Shown here piece by piece: positions 56,200 through 64,000 of a DNA stretch of 64,000 bases. Source of the stretch: Fremontodendron californicum (lineage: Eukaryota; Streptophyta; Magnoliopsida; Malvales; Malvaceae); assembly GCA_030761205.1 (NCBI GenBank), contig JAULJL010000039.1, forward strand, positions 4,784,001 to 4,848,000, given 5' to 3'. The notes under the pieces are model-generated. The model had not been told where the DNA came from. It saw nothing but the letters and a program-made list of their open reading frames with translations, and searched no databases. The translations under genes were made by a program, and so were the position numbers. The number at the start of each line of letters is the position of its first letter. Positions within the stretch are counted from its first letter, which is position 1.

Positions 56200-59100
56200 T
56201 GTCGATACGTGATCCCGTCGCTGGGACCCATTCGAGTGAGGGGGAAACAGAAGCAGAGGAAAAGACGACTTAATTCCTCTTGATTGAAATAAAAGGTAGA
56301 GGGTTTGAAAACAACCTCGGAAGAAGTTATAGAGTCGCCACCAATCTTTTTTGGCTAGGTGTGATCGGCCACCTATTAAAATCGATTTTGTAAAACATTT
56401 TAAAATTATTAAAATATTTTTAAAACCAATTTCAAGTCTGCATTTTAAACCAGAGAAAATCGAAGAATTGGGTTCAGGACTCGTTTACATGCAGGGAAGG
56501 ATTAGCACCCCCACAACGCCCGTATAAAATGGTACCTTATTAATCATGTGTTATCTCAAGTCAAGGTAAAAAGTCGGTTTTAAATTTGGTATTTCAAATT
56601 AATTCCCAATTTAAGGAAAAATAATTCCATTTTTTAAATGAAAGTGATCCAGAATTTATTAATTCAAAATTTTTCTATATTCCCCAACAAACGTGGCAAA
56701 ACCTAGAAATTTTTATTAACTTGGAAAATTTTCCGAATCATTCTCGTTTTAAAGAAGATATTTCGTTATTAATGATAATTGATGATATCCTCCCCACCAA
56801 ACCCGACAGAGAACTCATGAATTATTTTAACTCGGGAATATCTTTATTTTATTGAAAATCATTGTCTTTTTCAAAACATTTAAAAAAAATGAATATGAAC
56901 ATGTGTGACATAAATAAAATAACATAGCAAAATCTAGATAATATAATGCAACCTAAATGATATGATATAATTTAAATGGCATAGTATATTCTAGATGAAA
57001 AGAAAAATCCTAAGTATCATGTTATATTCTAAATGAAATAAAATGATTTAAATGACATGGCAATTTTAAATGATATGGTATATTTAAATGACATGGCATA
57101 TTTTAAATAATATAACCTAAATGACATGGAATATGATCTAAGTGACATGAAATGACATGAAACATAAAATAATGCTATCATTGAATATGCATAAAAATAA
57201 TAATGCATGAATATAATATATGCTAAATGATGTGACAAAAATAAATGACTAAATAAAAAGTATAGGATAACATGAAATATTCAAGGCCATATAACAAACA
57301 ATAATCATCATAAAAGTGAATCAAAGTAATAATAATACCATAAAAAATATCATAGCAAAAATCACATATTAAATAAAATGCATGAACATGGAGAATGCAA
57401 TGCATGAAAATATATATTTTTCCTTTAAATAAGAAAATCCGTATGTCTAAAAAGATATCAGGCTACCTTAGGAAAATATGTCAAATTAAATTTTCTAAAA
57501 CAAAAAAAAAAATTGTGATTGTTTGATAACAATTTTGAAGAAAAACTTGAATTAAAAAAACCTTAGACAAACCCTTTTAAAATGGCTCTAATTTCCTAAG
57601 TTTAAAATCCCGGACTTGACCACCCTTAACTCGAGATTTATAAAATCACTTTTAAAGTTTGAAAAGACTTAGAATCTATCCTAAGACAGTAGCTAAAGCT
57701 TCTAACCAACCCCTCTAAATGCCTTAGCCAAATTCAACACTTGTTTTCTTTTGAATTTAAATCTGCCTCTACTGTCCCGTTTTGATACATGATTTTTTTA
57801 ACCTATTTTTAAAAATTCAAAAAAATCTTTAAAAAAATAAATAATGGAGACTCAAAACATGTAAAACTACACGAGAAAAAATTGGCTTAATTTTCTGATT
57901 AAAGATGACTGCCCAGAAAAATCGGGAAAGTACGAGTACTAGGTGAAAAACTGTTTTGCCAAAACACATTTTTTCTAAAGACCTACAAACAGTAGCTAAT
58001 GCTTCTAAAGAGTTAGACGAAAATTTGCTAAGTAAAAGAAATCACAAAGGTAAAATAATCAATATGACAACTCTTTAATTTTCTACAAGTATGCTCAAGT
58101 GAGCATGACTTTGAGCCATTGATTGGCCTAAGTCATAAATCAAGTGGAAATGACATGGAATGCATGAACATACAGCAAATGAAATGTATGAAATGCATGG
58201 TCTAAAGCCTAAATGATAAAGGAAATGCATGACAATTCAAAATAACCTAAATGTCTAGCATGAGTTTGCATGGCAATAAATGCTATCCTAACTTAATGTG
58301 CATGTAATGCTTGATAATGCAAATATGACTTAGACCTAATGTGTTATGAATATGCATGAAAATGCTAATGTGACCTAAGACTTAAGTAGCATAGCAATGC
58401 ATGGCAATACCAATATGATTTAAGACCTAATATGCATGGCAATACCAATATAGCCTAAACCTAAAATGTAATGAGAATGCATAGCAATACTATGAACATA
58501 CAATGACCAATAAACCTAATACTAATGCTTGAAAAAACAACAACTAATAAACAATTTCAAGCCATAATAATGCAAAGCATGGTACCTAAACAAAATGCAA
58601 ATGCATGACAAGGCAAGGGATGCATGAAGAGGCCGAATGGCCACTAGATAACCTAAGGCAATCCTATGTAGCAAATAACACAAACACTTGGCATATCAAA
58701 TCAAAATACATAATGTCATGGCATGAAGTGCTAACCTATCATCTAAAGTGATGAAAATGCACATACAAGGCATGGAATGCATGAAGAGGCCGAATGCTCC
58801 TAAACCTAAATGAGCATGGCATTTTCACAAACATCTAACATACTAACATGCAAGATATATAAACTTATGGTATGAAAATGCAAACCTATGAACTAAAATG
58901 ATGAAAATGCACATACAAGGCATAAAATGCATGAAGAGGCCGAATGCTCCTATGACAAAATATAAAATGCAAACATGACAACATACAAGGTATGATACAT
59001 GAGAAAAATGCAAAATATCATCAAGAAAAACACAATGGCCGAACCTACAAGGAAATATCATGAAGAAAAAAAGGAAATATAAAAGCAAATATAGCATAAA

Positions 59101-60487
59101 AAATGTAAGGAATGTGATCAAAATAATCATAGACATGCAAAGAAAATAACAAAAAAAAAACTAGCAAACAAAGCAAGGAAAGTTAAGCTCCATGGTTGGT
59201 ACAAAATGGGCATAGCCTCCCCCTTACCATAATCACTTGATCTTGTCAAGATCATGAAGCCTTTCCATTTCAAAATATCAGAGAATAAACCATGCTAATT
59301 AGCAAAATAGAGGTAAGCTTCATGGTTGGTAAACATGGGCATAGCCTCTCCCCTAACCATGGTCACTTGATATATATCAAGATCATGTAGCCATTTCAAC
59401 CTCTTTTGCTTCATTTTTTTGTAAAAAATCAGAACCTTAAATACTTAAATAAACCTTCTAAAAATCAGTTTTTGACAACAACATGCAAAGAAGAAAAAAA
59501 GAAAAAAAAATCAAGGCAAGCATTCCTTCAAATTAGGCCAAGCACAAACTTTGTAAAAAAAAATTATTTTCAACCATTTTTAATGAAGAAGAAGAGATGA
59601 AAACTTAAGTAAACATTTTAAAAATTTGATTTCGATGAGAAATGTAGTAGGAAAACAAAGTGGAAAATCAAGAAATCAACATGGAAAACAAGAAGAAAAC
59701 CATGCTAGAGCTAGGTAGAAATCACTACCTTCAAGCTCTCTTTTGAAAATATTTCTTTCCTTTATTTCAAAAACCTTACTTTTTTTTTTCTAAATTAGCT
59801 ACTCACTTCCAACCTTCTACCTTGTAAAAAAACTGATCAGCCCCCCCTCTCTTAGCCTTGGCCGAATGGCCCCTCAACCATAGGATGGATTGTGCCCTTT
59901 TTCTCCTCCAATTTTGGACCTTAGATTAAGATATTTTCATGAAAACATAAAAATTTCATCTTGCCAATTGATAGCAGCCCTTAAGATGTGTACTCAACCC
60001 TTGTAATACCCTCAGCCCTTAGATGAAAAAGAGGACCAATCCCATGCACTCCTCTGCTTGGCCCTTTGAGTGCTTACCCTTGGATGAGTTGTGCTCTTCT
60101 ATTATTGGCATTGGATGAGGATTCTTTCATGACAACATAAAAATTTCATCTTGGCATTTAATCCCTGCCCTCTACATGTGTACTTAGCCCTTGTACATGG
60201 CCTAAGCCATTGGATGAAAAGGAACAATCCCATGCACTTCCTTGCTTGGCCGAATGGATGTCCACCTTTTGGATGAGTTGTGCTCTTCCATTCTTGGCCA
60301 TTAGATGAGGGTTCTTTCATGACAAATAAAAATGTCATCTTCGCATTTTATCTTGGCCATTGAATAGTGTATTCAACTCTTCTACAAGGCACCTAAGAAA
60401 TTGGATGAAGGGGGGACCATTTGCAAGGTACTAGTGGTAGCATGTGAGCTTGATAGTGACTAAGGAATTAAATTGATCAAGCTTCCT
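56200..60487 (-). repeat. 5' LTR of Tat-2 (partial, interrupted at 60488)
   Basis: Starts (in +) TGTCGATACG and follows the 3' LTR: 56200-58652 matches 13377-15872, then 58653-60487 matches 34150 to about 35951. The site used by Tek-1 in the other LTR is empty here (ATAAC at 58648-58652). It breaks off after AAGCTTCCTT. The remaining ~1.7 kb should lie right of Tat-3. No genes. Confidence 0.88.
58648..58652. other. Empty target site corresponding to the Tek-1 insertion
   Basis: CCACTAG-ATAAC-CTAAGGCAATCC is continuous here, whereas the homologous site in the 3' LTR is split between 15872 and 34150. This proves the Tek-1 boundaries. Confidence 0.95.
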
Positions 60488-63400
60488 TGTCGCAACCTAA
60501 AAAATAACGAGTCTCATCGCAAGACTTTATTATTCGTTAAGCGTGACACTTTAAAAAAAATCGAGGAAAAGTCGACTTGGTTCCTCTAGAAAAATTAAGG
60601 TTTTGAAAATGACCTCAAAAAGACATGGAGTCGCCACCAATCTTTTTTAGCTAGTGTGATCGGCCACCTATTAAAACCGGTTTTATAAAATATTTTAAAA
60701 ATTAATTAAAACATTTTAAAAACCAATTTCAAGTCTGCATTTTAAACCAGAGAAATCAAAGAAACGGGTTCGGGACTCGATTACGTATGAGGAAGGATTA
60801 GCACCCCCAAAATGCCCGTATAAAACGGTACCTTATTAATCGTGTGTTATCTCAAATATCAGTGTAAAGTTGGTTTTAAATTTAGTATTTCAAGTTAATT
60901 CCCAATTTAAAGAAAAATAATTCTATTTTTAATTAAAAATGATCCGGAATTCATAAATTCAAAATTTTCCTATATTCCCCAACAAACGTGGCAAAATATA
61001 GAAATTTTTATTAGTTTTGGAAAACTTTCCGAATCATTCTCTTTTTAAATAAGATATTCCGTTATTAATAATAATTGATGATATTCCCTCCAGCAAACCC
61101 GGTAGAGAACTCATGAATTATTTTAACTCGGGAGTATCTTTATTTTTTATTGAAAAATCATTATCCTTCGGAAACATTTTAAAAGATATGAAGATGTATA
61201 TGCATGACATAAATAAAATGACATAGCAAAATCTAAATAATATAATGCATCCTAAATGATATAATATAATTTAAATGCCTTAGCATATATGCTAAATGAA
61301 ATGAAATGTCCTAAGTATTATGGCATATTCTAAATAAAATGAAATGACCTAGGTAGCATAATATGTTCTATATGAGATGCAATATCCTAAGTCATATGAT
61401 ATATTCTAAATGAAATGAAATGACTTAGGTAACATAATATATTCTATATGAAATGTAATATCCTAAGTAACATAATATATTCTATATGAAATGACATAAT
61501 TTAAATGACATGACAAATATGGATGATATGGCATATAATTTAAATGAAATGGAATATAAAATAATGCTATCATATAATATGCATGGAAATAAAAATGAAA
61601 ATAATAATGCATGAACATAGTATATGCTAAATAATATAACAACAAAAAAAATAATTAAATAAAAAGCATAGGATATCATGAAATATTCCAAATCATATAA
61701 TAAATAATATAACTTAACTCAAAATCATAACAATATCATAGAAATTATCATAGCAAAAATCACATATTATATAAAATGCATGAATATGGAAAATGCAATG
61801 CATGAAAATGTATTTTATCCTTTAATTAAGGAAATCCGTATATCTAAAAAAGATATCCGGCTACCTTAGGAAAATATGTCAAATTAAATATTCTAAAACC
61901 AAAATACTTTGTGATTGTTTGAAAATAATTTGGAAAAGCTTAGGTTAAAAATAAAAAAACTGGGTTAAACCATTTTTTAAATGACTCTAATTTCCTAAGT
62001 TTAAAATCCCGGACTTGACCACCCTTAATCCGAGAGTTAAAAAATCATTTTTAGAGTTTAAAAAGGCTTAGAAACTATCCTAAGTCAGTAGCTAACCTTC
62101 CTAATCAGCCCCCTCTAAGTAACTTAACCAAAACAGAAAAATGATTTTTCTTTAAATTCAATTCTGACTCCACTGTCCAGTTTTAAGCCACGATTTTTTT
62201 TACCCTATTTTTAAAAATTCAAAAAATTCTTAAAAAAATACTGAGACTCAGGACATGTAAAACTACACGGGAAAACATCGGCTTAATTTTCTGATTAAAG
62301 ATGAACTCCCAGAAAAATCAGAAAAGTACGAGTACTGGGTGAAAAAAAACTGTCTTGCCAAAATACATTTTTGCCTTTGATAAAATTATTTAAAAATCAA
62401 AGTAAAAATATTTAAGACTCATCAAATGACTCAAAAAGAGTAGCTAGGACTTTTTGAAATTTAGATAAAAATTGGCTAAGTAGAAAAAATCACAAAGGTA
62501 GAATAATCAATTTGACAAACTTTAATTTTCCACAAGTGTGCTCAAGAGAGCATGACTTTGAACCATTAATTGGCTCAAGTCATTAGTCAAGTGGCATGAA
62601 CATGAAATGCATGAAAAAATACAACAAATATAGTGCTTGAAATGCATGAGTTTAAACCTAAATGTCATGAAAAAATGCATGGCATCAATATAGTGACTTA
62701 GACCTAAATGAACTTGCATGGCATTTAATGCAACCTAGGTCTAAAATGCATGAACATGCATGGAAAATAAATGAAACCTAATAACTAAAATATGCATGGA
62801 ATTTTCACAAACACAAAGCATTCTTAAACCAAAAACTCAACCAAATATCATGCAAATTCTAACCTATCAACTATCATGGCAAGAATGCACATACAATGCT
62901 AGAATTCAAGGAGTGGCCGAATGGCTATGGTTCCTAACAAACATGGCATTTCCACAAACACTTGGTATACTAACATGCAAAACTAAATCAAATGTCATGC
63001 AAATGCAAAACCTACCAACTAACATGGCAAAAATGCAACACACAATGCAAAACACATGGAGTAGCCGAATGGCCTCAAGCTACAACAATCATGGCATTTT
63101 CACAAACACTTGATATACTAACATGCTCAACTAAAATATAACACTCAAAACATGCAAACACAAAGTAGAAATACTAAAACCAAACAAGCATTTTCACAAA
63201 CACTTGATATACTAACATGCTCAACTAAAATATAAAACTCAAATCATGCAAAAACCACACAAGCATTTTCACAAACACTTGATATACTAAATCTAAAACA
63301 CCAACAAATTTAAACATTATGAAAACAGAAAATTAAAAATGCAAGAACATGATATTTAAATCATAAATGGCAACAAACAAAGCAGCCAAATTAAAATATG

Positions 63401-64000
63401 GCTCAAGTATGAAATAGAATAACACTTCAAACATCAAGATTAAAGAAAATAATAATAATAATAATAACATGATAAAATAAACAAAATAGAAACTTAAATA
63501 AAGAATATAGGCCATTCGGCCATGGTGAGAAATTGTAAAAACAAATTGTAAAAAATATATTTAAGAAAGAGATGAAGAAAGAACTTAAGAAAAACAATAA
63601 AAAACACTTATTTAAAAAGGAAACTAACAAAATAATAATTAAAATAGCAAAAGCAAGAATGGAAAATCAAGAAAGTGCAAGAGTTGGTGCTCAAGAGCAA
63701 CCTCAAGAAGCTATATTTCAAGCTTTATCTCTTCAAACTTTCCTTTCTTTTCTAAACCTTTTCTTTTTGCTTCCAACCAAAGAGAGAAAAACCAAGTAAA
63801 AAACCAAGAGAAATCAACAAAAATGAAGTCTGAAAATGAAAATTCTGAACCTCCCCCTCAGAGCTGGCCGAACCCCCCTAAATCATGCAAGGATGTTGTC
63901 ATTTTCATCCTAACCAATTTCCATCAAATGGCTAATAATTCGAGGTGAAAAATCATGAAATTACCACCCTTAGATTAGCATAGTAGCTGTCCATAATTAC
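60488..64000 (-). mobile_element. Tat-3: LTR of a related Tat element, running off the window
   Basis: Begins TGTCGCAACC, the same TGTCG end as the Tat-2 LTR, and repeats its layout in diverged form: GTCGCCACCAATCTTTTTTAGCTAG (60629), TAGCACCCCC, GGTACCTTATTAATC, a CTAAATGAAATG-type array (61200-61560), GGCCGAATGG words (62914, 63063) and AGCTGGCCGAACCCCCC (63862). It matches the LTR over about 3.5 kb with no PBS or coding region, so only part of one LTR is visible. A TCCTT duplication (60483-60487) is predicted. Whether it is a solo LTR or a full element cannot be seen. Confidence 0.75.
63085..63290 (-). repeat. Short tandem repeat in the Tat-3 LTR
   Basis: GCATTTTCACAAACACTTGATATACTAACATGCTCAACTAAAATATAA-type units at about 63093, 63190 and 63262 (the last one shorter), with related diverged copies near 62799 and 62945. 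Confidence 0.75.

Larger units (their letters stand above)
13377..60487 (-). mobile_element. Tat-2: non-autonomous Tat-lineage LTR retrotransposon hosting three nested insertions
   Basis: Reverse-strand element. In its own direction: 5' LTR (starts right of the window, interrupted at 60488; left edge 56200), PBS 56179-56196, leader, gag-like region 1, second leader-like block, gag-like region 2, long 3' region, polypurine tract 37651-37663, 3' LTR 37650 down to 13377. No RT, RNase H or integrase was recognised between gag 2 and the 3' region, so it depends on other elements. It is split by Tek-1 (with Ath-2 inside) in the 3' LTR, by Ath-3 in gag 1 and by Tat-3 in the 5' LTR. A target duplication of about TGAAC (13372-13376) is expected but the other side is outside. 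Confidence 0.85.

Noticed and set aside
63572..63799. 75-codon lysine-rich frame near the window end
   Set aside because: It lies in AT-rich LTR sequence of Tat-3, with low complexity and no homologue in the other Tat LTRs.

Overview
The window is plant nuclear DNA made almost wholly of nested LTR retrotransposons. The evidence is plant-type Ty3/gypsy lineages (Athila, Tat/Ogre-like and a Tekay/Del-like element), primer-binding sites matching plant tRNA ends, and a captured plant LOG gene. AT-rich sequence and multi-kilobase LTRs suggest pericentromeric heterochromatin of a flowering plant, probably a eudicot. I found no free-standing host gene, no tRNA, rRNA or CRISPR, and nothing bacterial.

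Layout: (1) 1-3972, 3' part of a forward Athila derivative (Ath-1), inserted in (2) Tat-1, a decayed forward Tat-lineage element (RT, RNase H, second RNase H and integrase at 3978-7056; 3' region to 9581; 3' LTR from 9582, apparently inverted from 12813). (3) From 13377 a reverse-strand Tat element (Tat-2) begins: 3' LTR 13377-37650, internal region 37651-56199, 5' LTR 56200-60487 and onward. It has gag sequences but no recognisable pol. (4) The Tat-2 3' LTR is split by Tek-1 (15873-34144, target duplication ATAAC), and the Tek-1 3' LTR is split by Ath-2 (23549-31901, duplication TTGCC). (5) A gag of Tat-2 is split by Ath-3 (44555-54259, duplication GGTCC). (6) The Tat-2 5' LTR is interrupted at 60488 by the LTR of a related element (Tat-3) that runs off the window.

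The three Athila derivatives are siblings that lost reverse transcriptase, RNase H and the integrase catalytic core, so they would need an autonomous partner. Ath-3 carries about 1.7 kb of non-retroviral cargo in sense orientation. It holds an uncharacterised Cys-rich protein gene (X, with one nonsense codon) followed by an intact, intronless LOG reading frame (cytokinin riboside 5'-monophosphate phosphoribohydrolase, the cytokinin-activating enzyme). Ath-2 has lost LOG but has joined the C-terminal part of X in frame to Gag-protease, giving one uninterrupted 947-residue reading frame. Both elements have equal-length LTRs (1501/1501 and 1475/1475) with only about 1 percent visible difference, so they moved recently. 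This cargo-bearing Athila family is the most interesting object here.

Order of events from the nesting: Tat-1, then Tat-2, then Tek-1 (in Tat-2), then Ath-2 (in Tek-1). Ath-1, Ath-3 and Tat-3 are later insertions into Tat-1 or Tat-2. Undisturbed copies of two target sites are present in the window (17111 and 58648), which supports the inferred boundaries.
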